A DNA stretch of 64,000 nucleotides from Orthonyx spaldingii (GCA_013397795.1 VZTJ01001761.1:2044481-2108480); one strand, 5' to 3'. Positions 25,201 through 39,654 are shown, counted from the stretch's first letter. Notes: generated by a model from the sequence alone, not told the origin. Made by a program: numbers and translations.

Positions 25201-28200
25201 CATGCTGAAGATGCTGTGATAATGTCAAGCATTGAGAAAATGGAGTTAGAAGAGAAGCTTTATTGTCTTTATTTCTACAATCACTTATTTCAGGATTTTA
25301 ATATTTTTCTTCCAAAGTTTTGCTGCCTGGCATTCACTGAAGGCCACAAAAACCACTCAGACTTTGAAGCATTTTTTTAAAAACTGGAGAACGGGCAATT
25401 AATTGTATTGACACTATCAGATTACTGTGGTAAAACAACAAAAATTTTAAAGCAATCTGTAGGTTGAACATGACAGTGAAATAGTTTATCTGCACTTCCT
25501 GGCCCTATTTTTCCTGCACCCAGAGAAACAAGAGCCCCACTTCACCCTCCACCACCCCATTCCTTCATAGGTGAGAGTTCACCAAGAAATGGGAAGGATC
25601 AACCCTGACAACTTTTCCAGAGGTTTCCTCAGGTGCCTCCACAGAGCAGGAAGGTCTGTCCCTATTCGTTGATGTTTTTCAAATAACAATCCTCTTCTTC
25701 TCTGCAGATGCCCTACCCAAATTAAAACCATGCTGGAACCCATGGAGGCTAGAAAATTCATTAATGGATTTGAGTGAAATTGCCGTTTTATGGAATGCAA
25801 TTTCACATATGGGTAGCTACACTATCTATGGTGTTCATGGTAGAAACAATTTAAAGCACTTCTCACCCTAACACAAAAGATAAGCTAGTTTTATGAGTTT
25901 TCAGCTTCCTCTAGCCCATAATAAGCACAAATATATAACATGAACAACAGTCTTGTAAGTCAGATAGTGAAGAGGAGCTGAATACTGATTTATTGTTGTG
26001 AAAACACAGCCCTGTTCAGGGTGATATGCAGTGCCCTGCTGGTTCAGAAATGCAATCTGAGGCATCAACAAGCCTGCAGTTGACTTGCCAGGTAACTTCT
26101 GCTATAGGGTGCTCATTTTTAAATATTTAATAGACACACTTTTACTTCAGGGAGATATTTTTCTTCTCCAATTTTTGTGGAGCATGACTGGCAAGCAAAA
26201 AGTTGTCTTCTCTCCAGGGAAAATAATGCAAGTATGTTCCACTTGTGCAAACCCCACAATGATTATGTGAATACTTTGCAGACCTCAAATTTGAGGCACA
26301 TTCTAGTGTCATATTAAAAACAAATTATTTTAAACTTGCTTTGGTTTATCAAAACTCAAGTTTCCCACTTCAAATCAGTGTTTGGTATCCAATACCTGGG
26401 GTTTAATCTTCCATTCAAACCAGCTCTTCTGCAAAAAATATTTCTTATCTGATTCACTTTATCCCTTGTACAATGCATTTAGAAGATCCTATCACAAGCC
26501 ATAGGCATGTTTAATATCATTGAAATTGCACTGCTAATATCCATATCAATTATATTTCGGGATTTATGTTTAATGTAGATATTAATGCAGTCTGGCTTTT
26601 CCATTTTTACTTCTGCAAGTATAATTTATTGAGACATAAATAGTAATATTAAAGCTATCAAGTATAAACATCAATACTTTACAGCACTGTGTAATTTAAG
26701 AGTTACATGCATCTAAATGCAGTTACAGTCCTTTCTGAATGCTCAAATCGTCACTGTAGACTGCAGCTCACCAGGAATTCTGAGTTTGAAAGCAGCAGGC
26801 TGTCAAGTAATACAGTACTAACATCTTGAAATAAGCCTTTCAGGAGGACTGAGAAACTGGCACATGGCTGGAACATAAAAAAATGCATGGTTTCCTTTTT
26901 TCTTTTTTTTTTTCACTAAACGCTTACTGTTTTCATGCTATAACCATCTTCTCCATCTCTCAGTCATTTCAGATTATTTATGTTTTCGATGTTTTAGTGA
27001 TTCCAGCAATGTATAGGAAAGAGGCTGGAAGGAACTGCAGTAAATCAGCCACCAGCTTGGGTCTAACACTCACCAGTGATGGGAATGCCACCCTCCCCAG
27101 GTAACATGGCTTTGCTTTGTTGTTCAATGTGTCAGAATTATCTTATTGCATGAAACCAGGAGTACCTGGTGAGCACTGGTATGTGGTTTGGCAAAGAGAC
27201 AACTTATGTAGCAAGGTCTGGACAAACAAACTTTTTTTTGCTTCAAACACATCTGGTTTTTCTTGGTGAGCCACGATAAAAATACTTTCCTCAAGGTAAA
27301 AACTTGCAAAGCTGTGATGCTATTGACCAGTCGAAATAAAACTGGCAGTGCAGGTGGGATTTTCTAAAGGCACTAATAAAAGCTTTTTTAATTATAGCTC
27401 ACTGTGGACACAGACAATGTAAGCTGGAAGGGCTTTTCCTCTAGAAGTGTATTTCCCTCTCCTTTGGCTATGGAGGGGCCATCAGTGACTTGCCCTAAAT
27501 GCTGAAGTTACATGAAGTAGCATAAGATGAACTCCAGTTTCAGAGATTGACAGAGAACTGATGATATCCCTGATTTGTCATTGTTCCAACGAGCCCACAT
27601 TTAGGTTTTTGAATATCCGTGGGTGCACGGTGCTGCCTTCAATTTTACGCTCAAAATAAAAATGTCTTCTTATTTTCACAGCTGTTCTGAGCAAACACTG
27701 AAGTACCACTGGGATATTTTGGACTGAAGGCACCAGGGAGAAAGTACCTTAAGATGAAGCAAACTGAGAGGGAAACCATGAAAGTCATGTTGAAGGCAAA
27801 AGTTTTGTGCTGCCTTGGATCAGTGAGTTTCCTGATAGAGACAGATGCTTGTACTTGCCAAGAGGAGCTACCTCTAGAAAAAGAGCTGAAGACCACACTT
27901 GACACTGTCAAACACTCATCATCCTTTTAGTACTTCCAAGTGTAAATCTGATCATGCTCTATAACAGTCTCAATGAACTTTTGAGCTTACAGCCCTTTTA
28001 TCTTGTATAACCTTTTTTCCTTTTTCTGTTTGGCAATCTGATTTTATTAGGATTTGTCAGTGCAGTCAAGTGTGCATCTGAATAGCCTGAGAAATTTAAC
28101 AGTGCAGGTAATGGAGAATCATGTCCTGTTGCATCTGGAGGCATCTGCCCTTAAACAGAGAGTTTTTTCTGCCATGTGCAGTAATTTCTATCTTTCTATC

Positions 28201-31200
28201 AGAAAACTGATATAGCCCACCCCTGTACTGAAAAGACTGACAAAGTGCTATGCTGCACATGGATTTCTCTGAGTTTACACAGAAGAAATATTGCTACAAA
28301 ATGACATTAGCATTGCTGGTTTATTTAAACATCTCATGACAGAGTGAGAAGGAAACATTTTCCACTAAGAAAAACGAGATCTCCCAGTACTCCCCGTGCT
28401 GTAGAAGTACCAGTCAAGAATTCCCCACATCAGTCAAACTGGAGCTGAAGATGCTTTGAACAAACCACATTGACCCCAGGCTGACAGCCCTGTGCCCCAG
28501 GTGAAATCCCAGCTAATAATTTCAGTGCCAGTCTGTTGGTGCTTCTCAGCTTTAGAAAGCCTGCAGGGGAAGGAGGTGTGGGCAAAGAGCAGAGATACCT
28601 GAAGTATCCCTGTTAAAATAGGTGCTGTTGACTACACAGATTAAAGAAAGCATCTGTGGGTGAGCAGTGGTTCCATAAATTTACCTTTGGAAATATTTGT
28701 GGGATCAGCTGCATTTTTCCACCTCATATATGATTAATGTTCCCTAGTTGGTGGGGAAAACACCAATATTTTAGGACTTTCTTTTTTAAGATTTTAAAAT
28801 GCAGCTGACAACACACTAATCTGGCTAACTTTGACCTTCTTTGAATTTTAGATTTCAGTAGCAGTCATCTAATTTAGCAGTCTGACCAAGTTAAAATAAA
28901 TGTGGAACAGACTATGAAGGCAGCTATTCATTTATGAGCAAAAGGCAGCTACTTTCAGTATAGATGCTTATTGTGGAAAAGGCAGTGATCAAAAGAAAAT
29001 GTTGGGAAAAAAAGATGCAGAGAGTTACAGTTCCTGCTGTCAGGAAATTTATTAATTTCAAAGCGTCATTGGTGCTACATGGAGAGGTGAATTATTAAAA
29101 AGTAAATAAAGATTCTCTTTAACTTATATTCTCTGTATAAAATCCTGGATAACACTTGGGGTTTTGCCTGCAGCTGTGCAGGTAACGCAGCCATTATTCT
29201 CTCAGCCCTTGTTCTCGCCCCCTCACACACCTGATGGCTGGAAAGGCACATTCTGCTTTCTTTTGAAGTAGCTGGAAATGAGAATAACAACATCTTTATG
29301 CTGCTTGGCCCTCCTTGCTGGCAGGTCTCAGCCTTCTTTGCAGAAACCATCAGCATAATTACCCAGATTTTACCAGTGTGGAGACCAGAGCCAGGTGAGC
29401 AGCAAGCTGTGTCTAAAGATGCACAGTCAGCCAGGAAAAGCAGCTGCTGAGGACACCATGCATCCTCACAGAAAGGGTTTATTCCTTTGCCAAGGTGCTC
29501 CAAGTCTCCAAAAGCTCCCCTGTCTATCAGCTTGGGGCCTTCTCCAGAGATCCAGGCTTCATTTCTCCCCCTTGTCAGGTGCCTTGTTTGTTCTCCTGCT
29601 GGTTTTACTCCCTGGCCACAATTCCTTTCTGCTTATTTGGCATTCACCCCACTGAGGTGTCTATGAACAGAAACCATGCTTCCTGTCACCCCCATTCCAG
29701 TAAATTAATCAAGCCAGGCTCTTCCAGTGCCCCTCCATATATTATGCTCTCCATTTTTCTGACCATCTTAATAGCCCTTGTCAATCATGCATTCCTCTCT
29801 AAAGCAATTGGGTTTGATCCCAGGTGACCAAATTATGCTGCACCTGCCAGCGTGGATGTGTACACCCCTCTCTCTGCAGGAAATAACTCACCTAATCCAT
29901 CTTGGGCTTCCAGGGTCTTTGGGTTTTCTGTCATGTTGACAGCCTCTATGCAAGGTTACGTGTCTTTATCTTGTCTTTGCTCTGCCATCCCAGCAGAAAG
30001 GCCTTTAATAGCAGGCATCTAATGGCAGCAAGTGTTCATATAACTCATATATATTTGCATATGTGATTTTGCACTCTGTACTGTGAAACTAAGCCAGTTT
30101 AAAATTCTGAGTCCTCGAATTCCGCCTATGAAATATTCCGAGTGCCTCGTCTATACCTGGGATGTGTCATCAGTAAGTCAGGTGACTACACTCCCACTTG
30201 TTGTGCAAAATAAACCACGTATCTTCCAAGGTAGTCCTTGAAGAAATCAATTTCTTCCAGCTCAAGACATCTCCCTATTTCTTTGCTCTCATAGGGAAAA
30301 CAGTGATTTTATCCACCATTAAGGAGTCAGGGCTGTGTGCATGCTCATGTGTATGAGAGAGGGGGGGAAGGAAATGAGGCAGAATCTGGAATATCTGTTT
30401 TCACACTGAAAATAATTTGCAACTAATGGATAAACATTCACAATATGAGGCACAATAGAAAAATCTGAAGGTAACTGTCAGGGCAAGTCAGGGCAAGGTA
30501 GAAAATTGATGCAGCTTCAATAAAGGATAAAGGCAGTAGTGCATGGCAGTGCTGTCATTACCAGAGGACATTAGTGCTCTATACACAAAGCAAAAGATGG
30601 AATGACAAGTGAGAAGGTAGGAAATAAACAATCAATTTGGAAAAGGCCCTTTCCTCCCCCCACCCAGAGAACTGCATCACAAGGAGCAAAACATCTTTAA
30701 AGGAAGAAAAATATGGTCAAAACCTTGAGGTCCCAGAGAAGGGAGGATCTTTTATGGACATGCTTATCATAAACTTTACTCATTACCTTCTGCATGAAGG
30801 CCCTGGAAGAGCAAAGGAGGCAATGCTTCAAATTAAAGTATCCTGAAATAAGGTTTTAAAGCAACCTAATGAAGTGGTAACAAAACTTTTTTGAAGAGCT
30901 GTCGTGGGTACTAGTGACCAATAACTTGGTTTCTGGACTGCAGACATTAAAAATTATAGTAATTAAAAAAAAAGAGAGAACAGATATGTAAGAAATACCA
31001 ATGAAAAGACAGCATGGCTTTTGCAAAGGGCAGTCGTATATCACACAGCCTCACATATCCCATGGTTCTCAGAAGAGGTGAGAAGCAAACAAACATTAGA
31101 GCTAATACAGTCTTTTTGTGTTGCCCAAAAATTGGCAATGAGTCATTGCCATTGCCATGAGTCAACAGCCCTCACAAAAATTAAATATTCACGGCATAAA

Positions 31201-31228
31201 TGACAATGGTCAATTAGTAGAAACTTAA
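22226..31228. other. Non-coding, mostly AT-rich sequence
   Basis: No gene is recognised. The longest frames are 29075-29503 minus (142 codons), 24234-24578 plus (114 codons) and 29495-29827 plus (110 codons), without recognisable domains. 26440-26720 is a low-complexity-free, AT-rich stretch of the kind that is often conserved non-coding DNA. Poly-A runs occur at about 22971-22980 and 23235-23244. No CR1 or LTR fragment is recognisable. Confidence 0.6.
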
Positions 31229-32413
31229 AAATAGAAAAAAAAAAAAAAAAAGGAAAGAAAAGACAAGAATAATTAGATTCTTCACAGTATAATACTGTCA
31301 CTTATGGTGCTACTAATGGATTGGACCTGGGCCCAGGGCTCCTCAACATATTCATACACGTTGCAGGAAGCAGAGAAGAAGGGCACTGATAACATTGGCT
31401 CCTACAAAATTATTTTTAAAAGGCCAGTCTAAAGCTGACTGTGAAGTACTTCAGAAGATCATGAGTGTTTTATTGAAATCCATATTATTAACTGCAGTGT
31501 GATGGAGGGTGACACAGCAACAGGCACTGCAGACATGTATGTGCCATACACGTCTGCACAGATATACTGCCTTTCTATACGGTCACTTAGGTGGCAATTT
31601 ACCTCTTGTCATTTAAGAATGCTTGGAGTCCTTCAGGATTCACTGAACACTTTGAATGCCTGATACATCAATGCTCAGGAACTCGCAAACAAAGAATATT
31701 AAGAATTGTTAGGAAAGGCAAAGAGAAGAAAAAGCAAAAGGCGTTATGCTACTGTTTATTATTGCTCTACATTATGTGCTTATTATTCATTTCACCCCAT
31801 CTCAAAGGGATGTGCTGGAACTAAGACAGTGATGGGAAGACCAAATTTACTCCACAGTTTTGTTACAAGGAGAGTGGATAGACTAGGTGACAGATAATAC
31901 ATTATAATAAACTAGATAATAGAGGACAGAGATGGAATATGGCTGAGGTAGATATGAAGAATGGGAAGTGATTTATTCACTGTTTCTCACAATACAACAG
32001 CAGGTAGACTGATAATGAGATTATCTACTACCAGTTTGAGAGCAGAGAGAAAAAAAGGATCTTTTCACACAAGGCCAGGGAATTAATTCTTACAGGATCC
32101 TGTGGAAGCTACAGAATAAATTTCTTACCAAGAGTCAGTGGGCATCACTGAATGCAGGGCTACTCACACCTCTGACCTAGAAACATCTAACCCAGGTCAA
32201 AAAATTCTTCAACAAGCAGTTCTCAAAATTGCCAGATTGTACTGTAAGAAAAATCTCTGTGTATTTGAATTCTCTTTCTAATCAGCATTAAAGCCAGATT
32301 CTAGAGGCCACAAGGAAACCTCACTGGGATATGCACGTATTTGCACTTTTAGTGTACTTGAATGAAATTAGATCATACAAAATTCTGAAATGTCTCCAGT
32401 GTGTTTCCACAAC
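31229..32413. other. Non-coding sequence starting with an A-tract
   Basis: An A-tract of about 18 bases lies at 31233-31250 and grades into GGAAAGAAAAGACAAGAATA. I looked upstream for a retrocopy or SINE body ending in this tail and recognised none. The rest is ordinary sequence without a recognisable gene. Confidence 0.55.
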
Positions 32414-32455
32414 AAGGAAAGAAAAGAAGAAAGAAAGAGAGAAAGAAAGAAAGAG

Positions 32456-32526
<71 letters not shown>

Positions 32527-32528
32527 AA
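32414..32528. repeat. Homopurine (GAAA)n microsatellite
   Basis: This is 115 bases with only purines on the plus strand. It is irregular at the left (GGAAAGAAAAGAAGAAAG, GAGAGAAAG) and then a near-perfect GAAA array to the end. The open frames across it (Lys-Glu-Arg or Phe-Leu-Ser repeats) are artefacts of the repeat. Confidence 0.97.
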
Positions 32529-34960
32529 TACAACTTTCCTGTTTATGTTCTTAGGTTGAGCTCTTTTCCTCACAATCTAGTTGCTGACAATCCTAGTTTT
32601 GCTACTGGTATCCCCAGTTTATTTGCAGAAGTAATCACTTCATTCTGCCTGCAAATGCAGGAGTCTGCCATTTTCCTCCATTTATTAAAACAAATAAATG
32701 AACAAATCCCACAATTAAATAAGGTCAGGACTATTCTGTAAAAAATCACATCCTCAGTTGAAATAAATTACTCTAACTTTATTGGCTTCAGTGGAGCTGT
32801 GGCAATTTACAGCAGCTGAATATTGCTTCAGCACTATGATTCAAGTTATCAAGAATGTGAAATGCTGCAATATTGATTCAGAAAAGTCTATTTGAATTTA
32901 TTTTTCTAAATTAATTTGCTCCCAGATTCATTAAACATAGTAGGGAAATATTTCTAGAATGCACATTAAGAGCAAAAATGTAGACTGGAGTCCAAACTCA
33001 CCAATGCATGTAGGCAATCTGGGGCATTTTTAGCCTCCTTTATGAGACCCTTCTGGAATAGGATGGTATCAATTGCCTACTTGACAAATCTCATTCATAT
33101 GGATTTTTTTAATGAAGGCCCAAATATTATCACTGTTATCTTTTTGTAATGATGGTATTCCAGGAGCAGTCACAGGGAGTGTTCCCCAACAGGCCTATGG
33201 ACATACCCTGGCTTGAGATTTCTCAGTTTACAGACAATATAAGGAGGGTTCAAGGAAATTCTCACTTCAGACTAAGCTTGGCCAGTGACCCTTCTGCCCT
33301 TTGCATCGTATTATGGCTGATTTCCTCCAGGTACCCCAGTAAAAGTGGTTCTTGAGAAAGCTCATGAAGGAGGAAATGACTTTGTGATTCAGTGTTTCTC
33401 AGCCAATCCACCCATAAAGTCAAGGTTGAAGACAGCATAAAGGATTGAGATTGTCATAAAGGTGTCATTTACTCATTGTAGCCCCTTTTGTCCAGTAATT
33501 GTGAAGTCTGGCAGCAATACTGGCACCAGGATTGCTCCTTTCTCTCTTAAATCCCTTCACAGCAGGAACACCTGATTTATGTGCACCATAAACATAATAT
33601 AGGAATAAAGGAGGCACCCAGGAAGTCACCTCTAGCAAGGCAGAAGGGGCAGGACACAATGTGGTGACACTGGGGATTATAAGATATTCCAGTTTAAAGA
33701 GTGTTAATGATAAATGTGGTAACTTTATGCTACCAACAGTGGTTTGGGGCTCCTGTGGGCAGGGAGGAGCAGAAGGATAGCTTGGGGCAAGGAGAGGCAC
33801 AGCCAAGGAGTTCTGTGTTACTCGAGGACTGAGGCAAGGAAGGCTTAGATGAGACTTTGGGGTGGAATTTAAAGGTGGGATGCCCAAAACACCATAAAAT
33901 AAATCACTCTAAAAGAAAATTAGAAAGCTTTCATGTAGCTGTAGTGCCAAGAAGGCACGGCCCGAGATGAGAGAGGAGGATCTCATCACTTTGGATGTGA
34001 CACAACTTCTCTCTCCCAGTGCTCCATTTCTGAAGTGCTAGTCATATTTCATTTCTAATGCTTGTCTTGGTTTTAAGTAGCCAGCTGTAAATTTGCTGGG
34101 TGATAGCCTTTAGACACGTGCATATGCGTGTGTGGACGCAGGTTTTTATAAGAGAGTCCAATTTTTAGCTGAGCCTCTAGAAAATACTGTAAACTAAGCT
34201 TCAGTTTATCAATAAAGCATGATTGTAAAATTGTAGGCCTGAAAGACGTGGAAATTATAAGACTGTCACCAGTAAGAAGGAAAAACAGATTAGAAAAATA
34301 GAGAAGAGCTTTGAGATAAATATAATGAAGACAACATTGCATTTACCTACATGTACTTTTGACTCCCATAGTGTCCTCAAAGATGTTTATATTAAAAATT
34401 TTTGAGAATCCGGGTCATACCCAGAAGGAGCCTGCATGTTTTAATATTATCTGTATCCTTGCTAGCCTTTTTTTTTTATTTATGGTTTTTGCAACTGGCA
34501 CCACAAGCAAGTGAGAGGGGGACAGTTTTCCTCCACTCTCTGTGTATTTATCTTGTGTGTTTGGCAACATTTGGAACCAGACCAAAGTGAATTTAAGTCA
34601 ATACTCAGTTTTGTTTGTTCCCTTTATAGCCCATTTCTCCTTTTGGTTTGCGTGGGTATTTCCAACAGCGACAGAGAAGGGAAAATATTTCAAAGCAAAG
34701 CAAAACGTGGTTATATAACAGCAAACAAAGGCAGGAGGCTTCAAGGGGAAAATGTGACTCCTGAAAATAATTTTAAGAACTTATCTTTACACAGACTGCT
34801 ACACACAGTAATATAATTACAGAAGTACAAACCCACCACACACATACCAATGCACAGAGTAAATACAATTATATCAGTGCTTATATGAGCATGGCTTCCT
34901 TTATTACAGAAAGAGGAAAAAGATGTGATGGTATTAAACCTGTGCACCATACATCCGTTA
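32529..34960. other. Non-coding sequence, no gene recognised
   Basis: The longest frame is 33465-33887 minus (140 codons), with no recognisable domain. The stretch 32760-32960 is AT-rich and free of simple repeats. No transposable element is recognised. Confidence 0.6.
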
Positions 34961-34961
34961 C

Positions 34962-35087
34962 ATTATTATTATTGTTGTTGTTGTTGTTGTTATTTATTAT
35001 TATTATTGTTATTGTCATTATTATCGTTATTGTCAATAATAATATTAATAATAATATAAATATAGCAATAGAAATAATAGCAATTAA
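34962..35087. repeat. Compound (ATT)n/(GTT)n then (AAT)n microsatellite
   Basis: Trinucleotide ATT units give way to six or seven GTT units, then back to ATT with single GTT and GTC interruptions up to about 35032. From there the strand sense flips to AAT-rich units (AATAATAATATTAATAATAA) ending near 35087. The opposite-sense halves could pair as a hairpin. Confidence 0.9.
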
Positions 35088-38000
35088 TCTCAGAATTTGC
35101 ACCCCTCATACATGCAGTCAAACTGGTACAAACAGTAGATGTAGAGCAATGCTATCTTCCCTCCATCCCCACACCCCCCTTATTTTAAGGTTCTTTCTCT
35201 TCTGAGCTCTTAAATTATCATAAGGTTACAGGGTGGCCAGCCCACCCACAGGAGAGAGATTTGGTTCTACTGATAAGCTGTTTATTAGTGGTTTAACTCC
35301 AAAGTGTGTGCTTGACTTCCTTGTGGCAGCTGTTGGAGGTGAGGACAGCAGAGCTCCAGCAGCTGTCAACACAACCCACACAGCAGTATAATAGTTAGGG
35401 AAAAACTGCTGAAATGAAATAGAATACGTTGAGTTAAAAGCACTTTTCTAATTCAGCCTTTGGAGGTGTGTATCTTCCTAATGGCTGTTGTAACTATGGG
35501 AACAAGGGCTTTCCCCTCTCCCCCAGGTTCTGCCTTTGACTGTGTTCAGTACACGGCTGCTCCTCGTTCTTTGGGCTGGTGGAGACAGCAGCATAAATAC
35601 TTCTATTGCAACACATGCGTAGCCACCTACAGAGAATGAAAAGGCTGATTTCCTTCTTTGTGGCAGGCACAGTGTTAGATAACACAGTTAACTGATTGTA
35701 ATTGATAATTTGTTCCACTCGGGTTTATTGCTTTATTTGCTCTTTCCTTCTCTCCCTTCTTTTAAGTGTGGAGGATCTTAAACCTATCGAAGGTTTTGAT
35801 GTCTCTTGAAAAAAACCGGCAAGGTTGAAAAGCATTTGGCAGTGCAATTAGTAATGTTAAATCAGTGTGAATTCAAATGATTTAACTTGCTCCTTTAGCA
35901 GCTGATACCAGGAATGCAAATTAGAAGGTGAAACTAAAATTGAACTATTGAAACTGGAAATCATCAAAACAAGACCCTGGGTTTCAGAGAGGAGAACAGA
36001 GACTTCTTTTAATATGAGAAGAAATAAAACAGAGGGGGCCCAAACATGAGTTTAACGAGCACATTTTCTTTCTTTTGGAGGACTGGCAGCTCTGCAATGT
36101 GACTGAGGATGGGTGCAGGGGCACAATGAACGCTCTCACCCTTCTTCCTTCGGTCGTGACCAACACCCAGCTCTCCCAGCAAAGAGGAAGAGCACAATAA
36201 CTGCTGTGCCATGGGCCACTCTCCTCCACATCCACCTCCCACTGGAGAAGGGGAATATCCACACCAAATACCGCTGAGTGTTGCTGAGGATGGGTTGTGC
36301 TGCCGTTTGCTGGGATGCTGTAGCTGAAAGGAGACACTGCAGCCTTTGTGTATGCCCCAGGCACATCACTTCCTACATCTGAGAGTGAAAGGATGCCACA
36401 GGAGTGGATTTTTTTCTTCCTGTAATTTCTTTGACTTAATGTCATAGCTGAAGGAGAGCAAAACAGCTGATTCCTCTGAGTACTGCAATCGTGCACGGCT
36501 GCATTTTATGTGCAGTATCTCCCAGCCAGAGTCACTGCGCTCAAAGCTTTAGGGCTCTGTTTCCCTGCTCTTGTCTCCTGGCAGAGATGCACACAACCAC
36601 ATTTCCCAGTTCACACTTCGCACCTTCCAACTTGAAAAGCAATTATTTTCTACTGGCATTTTTGGTCTCGATTTTTCCTTCTGTCTTCCATCTAATTTTA
36701 CTTTGAATACTTATTCACAGGGAAGCTGAATCAGATCAAATGAGCTTTGCATTTTGGTTTGAAATTGATGAGTTCATTGTTATCCTGAGTCCTTCCCAGA
36801 ACTTCTAAACTTGGGGTATGTGCAGAAAAACTACTTGTTTCACATCCCTCTGGCTTCATCATGAGTCTTGCACTTCTTGCCAGCTTGTCAGTGACTGAGC
36901 TGGTGAAAGCAGTCTGCAGAGGAGGAGCGGGGGAGGCAGTGGAGAGGGGGTTTGGTGGCCAGAACCGGTGCCACGGGAACCAGAAGGATGCTGTGTCCTA
37001 AAAAAGTCCAATTCACAGACTGTGTTGGGTTAATGCAGAGTCTCACTAACAGATCTTACATTTTATTGGCTGTTTAGCTTCTGTTTTCTAATTTCTGAAG
37101 TAATGGTGGGAGAACAAATACCTAAGACTGAAGTGTTTATTGCCCTCCACATGAGCTGCCAGGTGAGCATCAGTAAGACATGTAAGAAAAAGCAGTTTTA
37201 AGGCTAAATTTACTAAACTGTCATATGAATGTTCTTCCAGAGCATCTCTTTTGTCCTCCCTATTCGTCAGAGTCTTCCTCAAAGCCGTAAGAAGCTCTTG
37301 TGGATGAACTTGCTGTGAATCATAGAATAATGTAGGAGTTGGGGCTCTTTGTCTGGCCCAGTTTCCTCCATGTATCCCACCTGCTTTTCCAGACGCCACA
37401 CGACAAACATCACATACCAGGGGGCTCAGGCCCTTTCTACAAGGCTCTGAAGTCACACACCATAAAGCCACAGAGCATTTAAGAGCAGCCTAAATCTTGG
37501 ATCCAGCCCACAGGAAAAGGATTTAAGATGATTCTCCAGCTTCCAAGCACACCATGTCCTGGGAAGCTCGAGAGCAAAGGAGGTGTAACCTAGGAGATTC
37601 TGCTGCTTTCTGCAAAACTGGAGATCATATCAAACCTGTGTCTCAGCTCCCAAAATTCTCTCACCCAAGCAGCAGTGAAGAACTCAGGAGAGGTTTGCAC
37701 CCCACGCTTTTTCCTGCAGATTACACGGTTTCCATAAATACCTCTGCCTGGGAAGGCTGTGTTTCAGACTCTCACACATCAGAGGGAATTTCAGAACCAG
37801 GCTAAGCAGGTGTGAAGCTACTGATAACTTCCACCTGCGCCCTAATCTCCACTTGTCTCCAGTGTAGCCATATCTCAGCAAAGTACACTTGGGGACACAT
37901 GTCGTGATGCTGCTCCAAAGGCGCTCTGTGAAGGAGAAAATGTCTGTTCCATTGTTTGGCTGTTCATGACAGTCCATGGAGGAGCTTCTCTATATAATGC

Positions 38001-39654
38001 TTTCAATGAGGAAAGCAGTGGAGGGCCCCCCCTTTTCTCAGTTTAATTTTGTTTTTAATTCTTCACAAAGTTTCTCCTAAGGAATACTAATACCACAATG
38101 GAGAACAAATCACTGCAGTGTGTCACACAAAGTCAAACCTTTTCAGCTGACCTGAGAGATAATTCCTCTAAACAATACCACTATAGTCAAAAGGAATTAT
38201 AATTAATTCATACAGAGAGAATATAATTAACATTCTTAGAAAAGAACTGACTGCTGATATACTTACTGCCTTATGAATAGATTTTTCTTTGGAGTGATAG
38301 AAATAAACTAAGAGGCCTGAAAATTCCTTTTTATTAGTCTCAAGTGCAGGATGCTCACATTTACCACTTGCCAGGAAGCCTTTTGGAAGTTTAATGTATG
38401 AAAAAGCTGTACATCAAATAAAAATATGGAGTTGACTATTACAGAATTGTGTCCTTCTGTGTTAATAGCTGAAGAACAAGCAATCCTCTCCATCTATGCA
38501 GTCAAGTTCAAATTGGTTCTTAGCCTGATTTATAGATATGATATCAAAAAATCTGGGAGGCTGTTGCAGGGACACCCTTATTTGTATCAACTACAATGTC
38601 ATCAGCTGAGCCTGTATTCTTTTTTTCCCCAGCAATCACACTGCTCGTTTAGCAGAGGTAGCCCCACCCATAGTCCTGGTGGACACTTATTTCTCCCTTG
38701 AAATGTTTAAGCAGCAATTGTTTTGGTGAAGACAGGGTGGCAAAGAATAAACTGGGAATTCTTCTAGTAAGGAAGGACATTAGTTCACAAACCACCTCGC
38801 TCTGATTTTGAAAGTCAGCAGCAATAATAAGCAGCAAAGCTTAAAGAATATGAAACAAGGAAATTTTATTGCCAGGCATTTCCATCAACCTACTAGGACA
38901 ACAGGATGGTGCAACTTTCTTGACTCAAAACATGCATATGTGAGTTGCCAAATTTCTCTAAATGCTTTGGTGAAATCATTGTGCTTTTTTTTTTTTATTT
39001 TCATAGGAAATGTTGAAATACTTGTTTAATATTGATCCAGCATTTTGCAATGACATTTCATATTGAAATTTACCCTCCAACAACACTCAAAAGGGTGAAA
39101 AAAATGTAGGGCAAAGAAACAAAACAAATTTTTCTGATTCAAAAGCAAATATCTAGTTTGACTTAGAATAAAATAAACATTGTTTTTGCTGAGGCACAAA
39201 ACCTGTGGGTAAATTAGAACTCTACTTCCCCAGTTCAGTTCATGAAAAGTCAAATTTTTTTGCATATTTACTTGTGACATGATATATTAATCAGGCCTCA
39301 AAAGCTCAACTGACCTGTTTATTCCATAATATCTATACTGTAAAAACCTGCTTGCTAGCACTGATTTTGATGAGTGAATAATGCAGTTCTGTAGGAATGT
39401 GCTGGAATTCTGATGTCCACACGTTGTGAATAAAGGCTTAATCCTCTCGTATTCCTTCTCTATACAAACTGGCTGGGAAGGAGTAAAAAAAAAATTGCTT
39501 CTGTGTCTATCTGATGAGCTGAAAAAAAAACTACTGGTGTGCTTGCATTAACTTTAATTCGTTTCTTCTGGCACCAAACAGGAGGGGTGAGTCCAAGTGA
39601 TAGGAAGAGGTATAAAACATGATAAAGATTTAATAAATATGATAAAGATAAACA
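35088..39654. other. Non-coding sequence, no gene recognised
   Basis: The longest frames are 35984-36496 minus (170 codons) and 37088-37471 minus (127 codons). Both have no recognisable motif and overlap alternative open frames. 36920-36980 is locally G-rich. A phrase near 37316-37345 (GAATCATAGAATAATGTAGG) faintly resembles a CR1 terminus but is too short to call. Confidence 0.6.

Noticed and set aside
31229..31260. A-tract as the tail of a processed pseudogene
   Set aside because: No gene-like body is recognisable upstream and no target-site duplication is apparent.
35984..36496. 170-codon minus-strand frame
   Set aside because: No recognisable domain, overlapping alternative frames on the same strand, and no sign of splicing or promoter elements.
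37316..37345. Possible CR1 terminus (ATCATAGAATAATG)
   Set aside because: Only about 15 bases match and the adjoining sequence does not continue into CR1.
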